Shown: one piece after another, positions 12,701-23,374 of the stretch
Layout: every line of letters starts with the position of its first letter
Numbering within the stretch: position 1 is the stretch's first letter
Source of the DNA: Gordionus sp. m RMFG-2023
Lineage: Eukaryota > Nematomorpha > Gordioida > Chordodea > Parachordodidae
DNA length: 64,000 nucleotides
NCBI RefSeq assembly: GCF_954871325.1
Contig: NC_088775.1
Location: 82,437,561-82,501,560 of the forward strand
Direction: 5' to 3'
Notes under the pieces: model-generated
Databases searched by the model: none
What the model was told of the DNA's origin: nothing
The model's input: the letters and a program-made list of their open reading frames with translations, nothing else
Position numbers and translations under genes: made by a program

Positions 12701-14234
12701 GCCATATAACATAATTTGCTGTTTATTTTATAAAAGCACTATGCATTTGTTTATAAATAATATATTTCAAAATTATTATGTATTTATAACAAATTCCAAA
12801 GGTATACTTATTTATTATCACATTCATATTTTATTTTTTTAATGTTATTATAATGTGTCTATGGCGACCATATGATTAATTTACTTAAATTTGCAAAAGA
12901 TGGAGCATCCTAATCTGATAAATGTTCACCCATTAAACTCATATATTTCACATTAAGTGACTTTCTATCTTTTGTTGCCATATCATTTCATTCTTCAAAA
13001 TCAAATATACTCTTTCAGGTTCTGCGTTGCTTATACAAAATGGTGTTTACCATTTTTTTTTGCATTTCTCAATGGTATTAGGAATGGGAGAAACACCAGA
13101 TTAGATTTATCCAAAAAATTTTCAAAGTCATATGGATCTATATTAAATTTTAAAGAAATGTGGTAAATTTTTCTACTTAATCATGCCATTGAAAGTATGT
13201 TTTTAAAGGTCCAAGATCTATGTTTATAAAATTAAAAAAACTCATTTTTGTGTAAATTTGAAATCACGGTAAAGGGCAAGATACTTTTTTCCCAATTGAA
13301 AGATCCTTTTCACAATTGCCCAATTTTCTAAATTTTGATTTGTGTATGCTGATCTACTAATAATTTGTCAGCTCTTAGTAAGTGGGAAATAAGATAAGTT
13401 GCCAAACATAAATTTTAAATGCTAAACATGTAACCCCAACCTGTAACATAAATAAATGTGCTAATTAACTCTTTATTTGTGATTTTAAAAAATAAAAAAT
13501 TTAACAAACCGTTCGCATATGTTGCAAATGGGTTCGATCAGCTGTTGTAAACCCGTTCCATTAGATTGTATAGAACCTCTTATAAAATTGTCTAAGATTT
13601 ATATGCTTTGTAAATGGTAGTATTTTCAAAATTTTATTAAAAAACATGCATATAAATTATTCAAAAATGGAAAATAACGTAAGTGAATTTTCTTAAATCC
13701 GATTTTCCCTAAAAAATTTTCCTTCTATTTTTAAATGTATATTGATAATACATGGTATTGGCTAAGCTATTTTAATCAGGCAATAATTTTTATAAATCAG
13801 CAATTCCGAATCAGTTCATTAATAATATTTTTTTTTAAATATCAGCCTGTTCTCATAATTTTATTTTTTGACCATGTGAAAAAGTATTTTGTAGCACACT
13901 GGTCAGGGTTTAGGGGCCATGCGAATCTCCGATGTTAGCCTAAACTTAATTATGGATAATTGAATGTAACATATAATACACCTTTTTTTATTTTATATAA
14001 AAGGCCATTGGTCAAGTCAAAATTAAAAGTTCTGCAGGGAGCTGGATTAACGAATGAAGATTTTTCCAAAGCTAATACTCATCAACAAGTAATTTATACT
14101 TTTTTGACATTTAGAACAAATATTTTGAAAATCTATTTTTTTAGATATGTGAAGATAAAACTCAAACAAAAATAATGGACTTTTGGGATAAAGTGTTATC
14201 GGAAGAAAATTGGGAAGAATTTGATGATGATTAA
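769..14234 (+). CDS. SMARCAL1: SMARCAL1-type annealing helicase (SNF2 family), multi-exon
   Basis: SNF2-family ATPases of this type rewind DNA at stalled replication forks in the nucleus. Exons read: about 850-1160, 2124-2277, 2400-2669, 3566-3789, 6696-6831 (or to 6843), 7424-7594, 9388-9570, 12489-12589, 14004-14088, 14145-14234 (stop TAA). Phases agree at every junction. Visible motifs in order: [10 protein letters not shown]; Walker [22 protein letters not shown] (motif II); [34 protein letters not shown], the most SMARCAL1-like block; [31 protein letters not shown] (motif VI); then an acidic tail EEFDDD. The ORF opening at 769 is hydrophobic and probably intronic; coding is convincing from about 850. 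The HARP domains and RPA-binding N terminus expected of SMARCAL1 are not visible, so upstream exons may lie outside the window. Introns 4, 6 and 7 are swollen by transposons. Confidence 0.88.
2997..3149. mobile_element. 153-bp hAT-type MITE with TATCTG repeats
   Basis: The ends are CAGAGTTGTTAAAGGATC and the inverse, flanked by a perfect 8-bp duplication GTATATTT (2989-2996 and 3150-3157). The interior is mostly a short repeat, TATCTGTATCTAGAT, in direct and inverted form. It lies in SMARCAL1 intron 3. The CAGAGTTGTTAA end matches the larger hAT copies at 9771 and 20936. Confidence 0.85.
3916..4007. mobile_element. 92-bp MITE with TTA duplication (PIF/Harbinger-like)
   Basis: The ends TCCCTCATTC and GAATGAGGGA are perfect inverses and are flanked by TTA on both sides, the 3-bp target usual for PIF/Harbinger elements. 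The centre repeats GCGAATT-like motifs. A partial relative lies near 8350-8395. It is inside SMARCAL1 intron 4. Confidence 0.6.
4190..4352. repeat. MITE-like unit with about 40-bp inverted ends
   Basis: The left end AGGCCTATTCGAAAAATGAA and the right end (inverse AAGACCTATTTCAAAAACGAA) match over about 40 bp. The target duplication was not resolved. A related end lies near 47010-47190. Confidence 0.5.
4930..6250. mobile_element. LTR-retrotransposon fossil with inverted LTR-like ends and gag-type zinc-knuckle segment
   Basis: The two outer arms (about 4950-5275 and 5940-6235) are diverged inverted copies of each other. Each has, next to the centre, a purine-rich tract leading into a TG start, as at the inner edge of a 3' LTR. 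The roughly 660-bp GC-richer centre encodes a CCHC zinc-knuckle-like motif and basic residues of the kind found in gag proteins. The element is broken, with several breaks, and looks old. It lies in SMARCAL1 intron 4. A second fossil with the same layout lies at 56.4-57.3 kb. Confidence 0.5.
8964..9150. mobile_element. MITE with GC-rich GGGCCGGGCC ends
   Basis: The left end has AGAGACTTGCAGGCC and GGGCCGGGCC; the right end is the inverse (CGGGCCGTGCAAATGTCTCTG). The flanks ACCTATAT and ACCTATAC may be an aged 8-bp duplication. A longer relative is at 26256-26693. Confidence 0.55.
9825..10047. mobile_element. 223-bp hAT-type MITE nested in hAT copy A
   Basis: The ends TAGTGTTGTTAAATGGCTC and its near-inverse GAGCCGTTTCACAACACTA are flanked by the perfect 8-bp duplication GCTATTTG (9817-9824 and 10048-10055). 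It is the best-preserved member of a family with older copies at 36474, 41734, 42648, 60246 and 60921. Confidence 0.92.
10283..11252 (-). pseudogene. hAT transposase remnant (copy A)
   Basis: Read on the minus strand, it opens at 11252 with an acidic segment (MSSPIDIQ, then a run of D/E). This is followed by a stretch like the second half of a BED zinc finger. It ends in the hAT C-terminal dimerisation motif [19 protein letters not shown] (within 10283-10504). The middle is too short for the catalytic RNase-H-like fold, and frames change several times, so this copy cannot encode an active enzyme. It would depend on a full-length relative elsewhere. Confidence 0.75.
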
Positions 14235-16365
14235 TGTATTTTATAGATTATAATTCAAACCAATTATTATAATTAATATTTAAAGTATCCTTGTGTTTTC
14301 ATTATAATGCTTACTTTGTATTATATTTCATATCACCTTAACAGAATAAAAGGCTTGATTTATATAAAAACTCTAATTTTAATAAAATGGCCAGACCTTA
14401 GGATCGAACTCATTCTCGCACCATTTACATTTATTAATTCAAAATGTTTAATTCATTTGAGAAAATATATTTATATCACTTTTGATGCTTATAAACATAG
14501 TTTCAAATCAGAACCTTTGTGTTCTGATTTAAAAAAACCTGAGACCAGAACTTTGAACCGCCTATAATCTAAAAATGGGAAACTATTACTTAGAACTAAT
14601 ACAACTTTTAATCTAAAAACCGGAACTTGGAACTATTAAAAAAATTTTAATCGAAAACGTGGAAGCTAGAACTTGGAACCATCTGAACCGATTTTTAATC
14701 TAAAAACCAGAAATAAGTATTCGCGGTTAAGGTTTTGTGGAAATAAATACGTTATAATTTGTTTGGGATATTGTCTTCTCTACTAATATTTCGCTGGAAA
14801 AAATTTGCGAAATTAGTTTAGCAATATTACCTATAAAATTCAATCGTAATTACGACATTCGCGATAAATTTTTCGCAAAAATTTTGTAGATCTGCAGAAC
14901 CGGACCAAGCTCAACCCTAGATTTATTTTAGAAATTTTTCGACTTGATTAGGATTTTAGTTTTTAATATTTAACGGGCCCGATCACAATTTTTGCAAATT
15001 GTTTTTAAGAAAAAATCATCTTGGCCCGTATTTTTAAGCTTTTTAGGGATGGGTTGTGAACCTGAAAATAACATCGGCCCTATTTTTTTTTATCTAGTTG
15101 AACAAGCTTTATTTATTATCCTCCATACCCCCTTAATGCTGGGCATTTCGTTCTCTTTTGCCCGGCCAATCTACTAGTATCAATATATAAATGCATTTAG
15201 TTCCAAAACAATTTATTGATTGTTTATAAATACTTATATAGAAATTTAGAATCTTGAAATGAATCTAATTTTCTGAATTTAAAAATTCAAAAAATAATAT
15301 ATAAATTAATTTACTTAAAATTTTATTTCGAGTAATTTATTATTATCGTTTTTTTTATACGTTAATATTTTTGTTTGATATTTTGTTTAGACTTTATAAT
15401 TGGATATAGGTTAAAAAATCCGTTGATTTAGCTAAATTTATAGGGGCATGATGAAGAAAATCGGATAAGCATTTACTTCTCATTTCTTCAATATTAAAAA
15501 GTAGTTAACGTTCTTAATAATTTAAAATGTTTAAATGATAATGGTAAAAAAAATAAGTGAGACATGAGACAGAACGACAATCAGGACCAGATCATGAAAA
15601 TCTGTCAATTCCATTTCGTCTCCACTAAGATATAAAATTCACACAAAATATCTTTAGGTTATGTGGAAAATGTTTTTTAAGAAATTCGAAAAGTTTTAAA
15701 ACTTTCGCAAATTATAAAATTTTAATGAAGTAATGTTAAATTTTTGAAATTTATAAAAAAAAAAAATTTGAGTTTTAGATTTGTATTTATTTTAATATTT
15801 AAAATTGCTTATTTATTAATTTTCATTATCAATAAATTTTCGAATTTATTTTTTGACATTTTGATTGGACACAGCCTTTAAATTCTTTCATATATTTTAC
15901 TATAATATTTAAATTTAATAATTACAGCTACGAGGTTATAAATATTTTAATACAATTTTTTTTTATTTATTTAATTCTGAAAAATTTTCGATTATTTAAA
16001 CTCTCTAGAGTTCATGGTAGAATGCAAATATTTTGTTTAATTAGGTTCAAAACGGAGACGTTCCTCTCGGGACGCGTAATACGATGTGCATAGTCATTGA
16101 AATGAAAAGTGAATAAATGTAGAAATGTCTATATCGATTTAAGGCTTATTTGAAGATATGTCATTTGAAAGATTCTTTTAGATAACAACACTTCTTCACA
16201 GGCGAGATAATTTAATTTATATAAAAAATAACAGGCGACATATAATTCTGGCTTCCATTCCATTTCTGAATATATCGACTAAGGCATTAAACAGGAATAT
16301 TTATTTTAATGATAGTGATATAAGATAATTCAGTAAGTTATGATAAGAAATGTTATATTTTAACT
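14235..16365. other. Intergenic stretch, no convincing gene
   Basis: About 14470-14720 holds degenerate tandem units of the type TAAAAACCGGAACTTGGAAC, similar in style to arrays near 6470-6620 and 44460-44790. AATAAA at 14345 could serve the helicase transcript. A short reading frame at 16045-16116 preceded by TTAATTAG could be an exon, but it has no recognised relative. The remainder is AT-rich with no signal I can name. Confidence 0.4.
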
Positions 16366-16573
16366 GGTAATAGGAAAAAAAAACCCTGGAAAAAAAACCC
16401 CCGGAAAAAAACCCCCAGGAAATAAAACCCCCGGAAAAAAACCCCTTTAGATTATTTTTATACACTCTCATATTTAAGTATATTCTAGCAATAATTTATA
16501 TTGAATTGGTATATATACAATTGCAAGTTAATAATGTTAAAAATATTATGACCTCATCAAATTTTTGCTTATA

Positions 16574-16683
16574 GACCATTCATGCTTCCTCCACCCCCAC
16601 CTCCTCCTACTGTCATGGATCTTGCTGGAGTTGGTGTGTCTCCTATGAATATGATGCACCATCCAAATTTACCCCCAATATGA
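16574..16683 (+). CDS. Proline-rich exon-like fragment inside the MULE
   Basis: After a good acceptor (TTTTTGCTTATAG) there is an open frame with seven prolines, MLPPPPPPPTVMDLAG, ending MMHHPNLPPI and a stop. The bases are clearly less AT-rich than the surroundings. It lies between the left array and the transposase. It may be a captured 3' exon of a host gene, as in Pack-MULEs, or a second element gene. I do not recognise the protein. Confidence 0.35.
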
Positions 16684-17072
16684 TGGGTTATTTATATTTA
16701 CTATTGATACTTAAAACGTAATGTATTTTTTTTAAAATACAAATTTATTTAAGCAGATAATCAATTTTTAGAAATACATCTATATATAACCTGATTGGTT
16801 GTTAGCAGCCAGTATATAAAGAAATTGAAACTTAATTCATGCATATTTAAAAGATGAATATTGAAATAAATTCGTGATTTATTATAATAGAAACAAATAT
16901 ACATTCACCCAATATACAATTTAATTCAGTTGAAACCATTAAAATGCAAATGGAAAATACTCAATTTTTTTGCATTTGGTATTTTGAATAAATGTGATAA
17001 TTTTAATTTATTCATGATTTCTCACCTCATTGATATGCAACTACCTTTAGTTTTTAGCTTATTAAAAGTTTT

Positions 17073-17345
17073 AAAATGTATTTTTAATCAAAAGAATAAA
17101 AATTGTTTATTAATTAAAAACGCTATGATTGGTATTGTTTTAAAATGTATTTTTAATCAAAAGAATAAAAATTGTTTATAAATTAAAAACGCTATAATTG
17201 GTTTTTAGACAATTGCAAGTTAATAAATATTATTGCATCAACTAGTTAAATGAACAGATATTAAAATGTATTGTTATAAAATGTATTTTTAATCAAAAGA
17301 ATAAAAATTGTTTATAAATTAAAAACGCTATAATTGGTATTTATT
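17073..17345. repeat. Three spaced copies of a 55-bp AT-rich repeat
   Basis: A unit starting TGTATTTTTAATCAAAAGAA and ending AAAAACGCTATAATTGG occurs at about 17077, 17147 and 17282 with very few differences. It lies upstream of the transposase start inside the MULE and may hold regulatory or transposase-binding sites. Confidence 0.8.
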
Positions 17346-17394
17346 TATAAAATTAAACAATAATAATTTGGATCTTTATGCCGTATATAAAAGA

Positions 17395-17507
17395 CAAAAA
17401 AAAATTAAATTTACAAAAATATTTTATTCATAAAATTTATATTTTATAAAAAAAAATTAAATTTACAAAAATATTTTATTCATAAAATTTATATTTTATA
17501 AAAAAAA
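17395..17507. repeat. Direct tandem duplication of about 56 bp
   Basis: Two nearly identical copies of a unit containing TTAAATTTACAAAAATATTT stand head to tail immediately before the transposase ATG at 17512. Confidence 0.8.
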
Positions 17508-17511
17508 TTTA

Positions 17512-19033
17512 ATGGATCTTATTCATCCTGGAAAGCTCATATTTGAAGGTTATTCTTATACCATACATAAAAAATGCTCAAACAAGATTAGATGGCGCTG
17601 CTCAAAGTATTCTTCTTTTAAATGCCGAGCAATACTTTTTTCAACACTCGATAATCAAGACCCGGTTCTTGATACCAAAATCATCCATCAAATATTGATG
17701 GACTAGTAGCAATGAAATCCATTGCTAACATGAAGAAGCGATGTGCAGACTCTTTGGCAAAACCTCTTCAAATTTATGCAGAGGAAATTGTAAAATTAGA
17801 CCAAAGAGTTCAGTCGCATATGTTATCGGAAGATTCTATAAAAAGAACTCTAAGGAATCACAAAGCAATGCAACACCCTTCAAATCTTGAGAATTTGGAA
17901 GACCTAGTTATTGAAGGTATTACTTTAAATATAATTATATTTTCATAAAAATTTAAATATTATAGGTGATTGGGCAAATTGTGGCTCCCAGAACTCAAAA
18001 CGATTTTTATTATTTGATAATGGCCCACAAGCTGAAGAACGCATAATAATGTTCGCAACAGATGATTCCTTGAATCTAATATCTAATAGGACAGAGTGGT
18101 ATATGGATGGTAATTTTGCCATGTCCCCAAAAAATTTTCTACAATTATATGTGATTAGAGTAGCAATAAACAATATTTATATTACAGCGGTTTATTGTGT
18201 ACTCCAGAAAAAAACTCAAAGTACATATGAAATAATATTTCAAACAATAATGTCTAAATGTCAGGAAAGGGATTTATTTCCTGATCCATTATATATATAC
18301 ATGGATTTCGAAAAGTCTGCTATGACCGCGGTTAAGAGTATCATTGGTATGATTATTAATATGTTTAATAATTTATATTTATTTTTTCAATTAGGGTATC
18401 ACATCGTAATTAGAGGATGTTTTTACCATTTGTGTCAAAGTACACATAGAAAAATTCAGAAGCTGGGTCTGGAAAGCGAATATAGGACGGATGAAACTCT
18501 AAGTTTTTTTTGTGGCATGATGGACGGCTTAGCATTTGTTCCGTTATGTGATATGGATAATGCAATGACATTCCTTAGATCAGTTACTCCGAGCAATGGT
18601 AAGGACATTCTCGATTATTTCAATAAAAATTATGTCAATGGGTATCAAGGAATGTCATGAGAAGCAATTCTCAATCCCAAACACGTCGAATTGAGCCTCG
18701 ATTTTTTCCAGAAACCTGGAACAGAGTACTCTCTCAGATGAAGAACGAACAAATAATCAATGCGAAGGTTGGAATCATCGTTTTTCTAATCTGGTTGGTA
18801 ATAAACACCCATCAATCTGGGTACTCATTAAAAAAATGAAATGCGAGGTGGCTGCCGACGAAACCAAACTTGAAAGATGGCGCGTAGGTAGTTGGACATA
18901 TAAAACAAAATCGCAGAGTTCTAACAACCAGATTCGGCTAAAGAAACTTTGCGAAGAATACCGTGATGGGGTGCGAAGCCTTCCGGATTTTATAAGAGCG
19001 ATATCCTTCAATATTCGATGTCAACCAATATAA
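17512..19033 (+). pseudogene. FLYWCH-MULE transposase, spliced and lightly frameshifted
   Basis: It starts with a FLYWCH zinc finger (FEGYSYT, WRCSKY, FKCRAIL) that binds DNA. Next comes a helical stretch (MKKRCADSLAKPLQIYAEE). The MULE catalytic domain follows (pfam MULE type: WYMDGNFAMSP, IYMDFEKSAM, GCFYHLCQSTHRKIQ), then the typical TNNQCEGWNHRFSNLVGNKH block and a conserved tail ending at 19033. Introns at 17917-17965 (49 bp) and probably 18347-18394 (48 bp, readable through) have GT-AG ends. The frame changes near 17680, and twice between about 18640 and 18730, so this copy probably makes no full-length enzyme. The breaks are few, so the copy is fairly young. Confidence 0.8.
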
Positions 19034-19555
19034 TTATTATTATAAATTATAAAATTATATATACATAATCATGATTTACCAATAAAATAAACATTTCTTA
19101 TTTCTAAGTTTTGTCAAATTTAGTCTATTTAATATCATATTTAAAGATGGTATTGTATTTTTACTATAGGAAATTTTTTTTACAATACATAGTTATTTTA
19201 CTGAGGCATTTTTTCCCACTACCAATTTAAACATCAGTTTTTCTTATTTAAGAATTTTTTTTATGAAGAGTAGACCGGTCTTAAGTAAATTCTATAAAAA
19301 TGAAAAAAAATTATTGGGGAATTTTTTTCCGGGGTTTTTTTTTCCTGGGGATTTATTTTCCGGGGTTTTTTTTTCTGGGGGTTTATTTTCCGGGGGTTTT
19401 CTTTCCTGGGGGTTTATTTTCCGGGGGTTTTTTTTCCTGGGGGTTTATTTTCCGGGGGTTTATTTTCCGGGGGTTTTTTTCCGGGGTTTTTTTTTCCAGG
19501 GGTTTTTTTTCCGGGATTCATTTTAACTATCTCTAGATTAGATTGTTTCAAAATC

Positions 19556-19625
19556 TTAGGTAGCCATTAAAAGTATCGCGCTACAGTAGCGGCCGGTAGA
19601 AACGATACTTTTATTAGATAGTAGC
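19556..19625. mobile_element. Solo hAT tip fragment
   Basis: AGTATCGCGCTACAGTAGCGG and neighbouring GTAGC motifs match the subterminal motifs of the hAT copies at 9771 and 20936, but no second end or duplication is visible. Confidence 0.4.
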
Positions 19626-20935
19626 AAATTAGTCGTGTAGTTATTATTTTTTATAATTATAATAGAATGGATTTATTTAAAAAAATGTAAAGTTGTACAA
19701 ATCCTTTAATAACTTATTTTGCATTCATTCATTTATTAAAAAAAACTTGAGGGGAATACAATAATACAAGATACGCTAATTCGTAAATTGGCTGTGGTTA
19801 ATCTCAACGTAATATTAAAAAACAAAATTTAGATAAAATAAAAATATAATAATTTACTTGTATTGTATATACCTTAATATAAAAGCATGGTAATAATTTA
19901 TTCCAAACAATTATAAGAAATTTATTTGTAAAAAGTAAGTAGACATATAGTTGATTTTACTCTATTATATAAAATTAGTTATAAAATACTAGGTAAAATT
20001 CCACTTCTACAGACATATTTGACAGTCAGAGAATATATTATAGTTAATAATTTAACAAATTTTACTAATAAATGCTCTTGATATTAAATATAGCAACAAT
20101 TTGCATTCAATTATTTAACGCCATCTATTTATTTTAAGTAAAAATGATATTTAAATTTAATCTTCAAATTATTCATCCCACAATGTCTTTAAAAGATATT
20201 TTCTGATATCCTTATCAATATATTATAGTTTTCTGTAAAATATATATCGCTATATTGGTAAAAATTACTTGATTGTCATTTGATAATTAGATATACTGTA
20301 AATCTACGACATATAATATTCCACTGTTTGTATTGTGCTTTAATATTTTTATAATTTATGATTTAATTTTATCAATAGTTTTATAATTTTATTTTACTTT
20401 TATTAAAATAAATAAATAAAAATTACTCACTTTATAAAAAATTATATTTGATATATTATATTATTTAGTAATTTTATGGATCTATTATTAATAATTATAA
20501 TACATTTCACTTCTGTCTTAAGACTTATCTTTGGCTTATATGCCATTTATTAAAAAAACATTTTTGGTTCATTTTACATATTTATAAATTTATTTCCCCA
20601 AAAATCTATAAATTATGATGAATAGTTTTATAAAAAAATATCAACTTTTACATTCTTTCTTTTAAATTACTAAAATATATGCATACATATTTGAGGGTCA
20701 GGGAGTGGGAGGAGAACTAATTAGGATATTTTTTATTAGCTAAAAATGATATTTATAAAAAGTGATAAATTTCTAAAGGGGGGGGGGATTTCCCCTTGCC
20801 CCCCCCTCCCCCATCGGCTACGCCTATGATCTAAAATAAGAATATATTGCGTTTTAAGTTTATTTGTTTTTGATATTTTCTAAGAGGATATTCATAATAA
20901 TTATTAATAATGTTGATTACATAAATAATTTTTTG
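19626..20935. other. AT-rich stretch without genes
   Basis: No coding signal seen. A G-run/C-run inverted motif at about 20778-20828, followed by GGCTACGCC, resembles degraded transposon termini of a kind also seen at 25830 and 28005-28045. Confidence 0.4.
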
Positions 20936-22510
20936 CAGAGTTGCTAAATACTACTTTTAAAAGTAGCGCGCTACCGCTATCGCTATTTGTTAAAAAAAGT
21001 AGCTCGCTACATTTGTCAAAAAAGTAGCTCGCTATTAGCTACTATTTTTTAAAAGTAGCTTTAGCTACTTTTTAAGTTACTTTTTATAAAAAAAATTTAC
21101 AAACAAATTTTTCATTTTTTGCTTATAATGTTATTGTATAGTAAATATATAAAAATCAACATCTATAAATATTAAAATATAGTTAGTTTTGATTATAAAA
21201 AAATTTATGTAATGAAAATAAATATTTATGGTAATTTGTTGCATTTTAATAATAAAATCATTTCAATATTATTATTCCCAAGTCTAGAGCGACGATCAGA
21301 GAGTATAAGTTTTGCCTTATTAAATAATATCTCGACACTAGCCCTTGAGGGTAAGGGCGTATTTAATCCTATATACATATTTTTAATATAAGATAGATTA
21401 TCAATAATTATATTTGCAAGTACATCGTATGTCTGGCATCCTATTATCATTTTGAGGGCTAAATCCACAGATCTTCTTTTTAAAGTTCTAGGGTCTAGTC
21501 AATGACCTGTGTTTCCCAAATAAGCTCAAAAATATTTAATCAGATCAATTTATAAAGTTTTTACCTTCTGTTATGTGTTCAACTATCTTCCGTGGTACAT
21601 ATATATGATATCCCTGATAACTCTACTATTAGAGCATCTTTCATCATTTTAAAGTTATCTGCTATTTTATTCATTAGTGTTCTGGCAGCATAAAATTGTT
21701 GTATCAGGGGGATAGAGTTTTAATCATCATGGTAAATGTTGGATTACCAACTAAGGACAGGATGAACTGTATAAATGTTAAAATCAACAATAACTTTATC
21801 AGCCAATTTCTGAGAAATATTGTCATTTGCATTATTAACAAATTTGGTTTGAATTGAATTAGTCTTTTTAGATGTAGAGTCGCCTATACCAAAATTATTT
21901 AGATGTTTCTCCATTTCCTTAAAACTCATGAACAGTCTTATAAAATAAATATTATTAGAATGTAAAAATGACAATTTATCTATAGGTGTTTCTTGAGGTT
22001 ATAGCTACTGGATTGATTTGAGGAAATATTTTTTTTACATTTTAAACAAATAAATTTGAAACCAATTTTGGTTATATATTTATTTAAAAAATTTTCAAAT
22101 CTAGGGAATTTGTATTATAGCTATTAAGAACATTTTCTTCCCTGGTATCTTCCATTTCATTAATGTCATTGTCTGAATCACTTTCAGCCATTTGGATATC
22201 CATAGGCGATGACATTTTAAATTATTAACACGTGTTTTAGGTTTACAATATAAATGAAAATATAAATTACAAATTGAAATTATATTTTAATTTCAAAATT
22301 AAATAATCAATATTATAATTAATTATGATATTATATTTTAATTTTCATGTTTATACTTACCTTCATTATATTTTTTAAAAGTAGCGAAGTAGCGGTTACT
22401 TAGCTATTTTCAATAAAAGTAGCGCGCTAAAAAATTAAATAATTACAAAAAAAGTAGCCGCTATTAGCTATGGCTAACAAAAAAGTTAGCGCGCTACTTT
22501 AACAACTCTG
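20936..22510 (-). mobile_element. hAT element copy B (internally deleted) with intact target duplication
   Basis: 1575 bp, ends CAGAGTTGCTAAATACTAC and TAACAACTCTG, flanked by the perfect 8-bp duplication ATTTTTTG (20928-20935 and 22511-22518). It aligns with copy A along its whole length apart from the MITE nested in A and small indels, so both derive from the same already deleted parent. Confidence 0.92.
21226..22215 (-). pseudogene. hAT transposase remnant (copy B)
   Basis: It has the same organisation as in copy A: acidic start at about 22215, then [20 protein letters not shown] (within 21744-21974), and the C-terminal dimerisation motif NTPLPSRASVEILFNKAKL (within 21226-21468). The catalytic core is missing and frames are interrupted. 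Confidence 0.75.
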
Positions 22511-22630
22511 ATTTTTTGAGATAATTAACCCACCTTATCATTATATTATAAATTTAACATTTTATTTAATTTTGTTGAATTTCAAATTTAGGTAAAGATT
22601 TTATTCTACGATTATTTAAAAAAATAAATA

Positions 22631-23366
22631 CAGGAATCCAAACCGAAACGAATATTGGTTCGGTTCGGATAAAATTAACGGTTCAAGGTTCAGGTTCATA
22701 AAAAATCGGTTTAAACACTTTATTCAAACCTACATTCGAATTATGTATAGGGAAAATATATCATTAATTTAAAAAACACATGTATTAAACCTTCATTTTT
22801 ATTAATTGCACATTATTAAATAATATTTAATTTATAAATATAAAAATCTATAATTAATTTTAATATGAACAATATTTTACTTTTTTTACTTAAATTTTTT
22901 TTATTAAGCCGGACAATTAATACATTTCCAAAATTCGTCTCACTCAAATTACATCTATAAGGAGATAGTATAAATTTAATTGTTGAAAAACATCTTTCCA
23001 CACTAACTTGAGCCGACACTGCCAATATAATATCAGATTTGATGTGTCATTTATAATATTTTGGATTTAATTTTTCTCTAAGCATTATAATTTATAAGCT
23101 TAAAGTATTTAAAAAATGTTGTAAAATGACAATATAATAAAGATTATTATAAAATTATGACCGAGACTTATCAATCAAATGTGATTGATGCTAATTTTAA
23201 AATAATTCGAATATAATTGAAATTTTTTCAATATACTAATAATAACTTACATATTATTTTATAAGAATAAAATCATGAGGCTTGAACCGGTTCAGAAGCA
23301 TTTTAGCGGTTAGGTTTAGGTTCAGCTAGAATTTTTTTAGCGGTTTAGGTTCTGTTTGGATCCCTG
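22631..23366 (-). mobile_element. Second hAT family, 736-bp deleted element
   Basis: The ends CAGGAATCCAAACCGAA and the inverse of TTCTGTTTGGATCCCTG are flanked by the perfect 8-bp duplication AATAAATA (22623-22630 and 23367-23374). Subterminal GGTTCGGTTCGG and GAACCGGTTC motifs repeat on both strands. On the minus strand it keeps a hAT dimerisation motif, AQVSVERCFSTIKFI (within 22816-23025). Confidence 0.9.
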
Positions 23367-23374
23367 AATAAATA

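Larger units (their letters stand above)
16366..19519 (+). mobile_element. Complete Mutator-like (MULE) DNA transposon with tandem-array ends
   Basis: The element is bounded by the 9-bp direct repeat ATTTTAACT (16357-16365 and 19520-19528), the target length usual for MULEs. Its ends are inverted arrays of a short unit of about 15-19 bp: CCCCCGGAAATAAAA-type on the left (about 16375-16445), and the inverse GGGGGTTTATTTTCC repeated about ten times on the right (19309-19519). The outermost bases also pair. Between them lie a proline-rich exon-like frame, two A/T-rich tandem repeats and the transposase gene. Confidence 0.8.

Noticed and set aside
12660-13166. Hydrophobic frames between the last helicase exons
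   Set aside because: They sit in an intron whose flanking exons join in phase; composition is that of random AT-rich sequence.
16045-16116. Short frame VQNGDVPLGTRNTMCIV after a TTAATTAG acceptor
   Set aside because: Looks exon-like, but it is too short, unmatched to any family I know, and has no partner exon; not called as a gene.
19263-19536. Long open frames rich in FFFPG and FSGG repeats, looking collagen- or elastin-like
   Set aside because: They are translations of the G-rich tandem array at the right end of the MULE; several frames are open at once and there is no start context.
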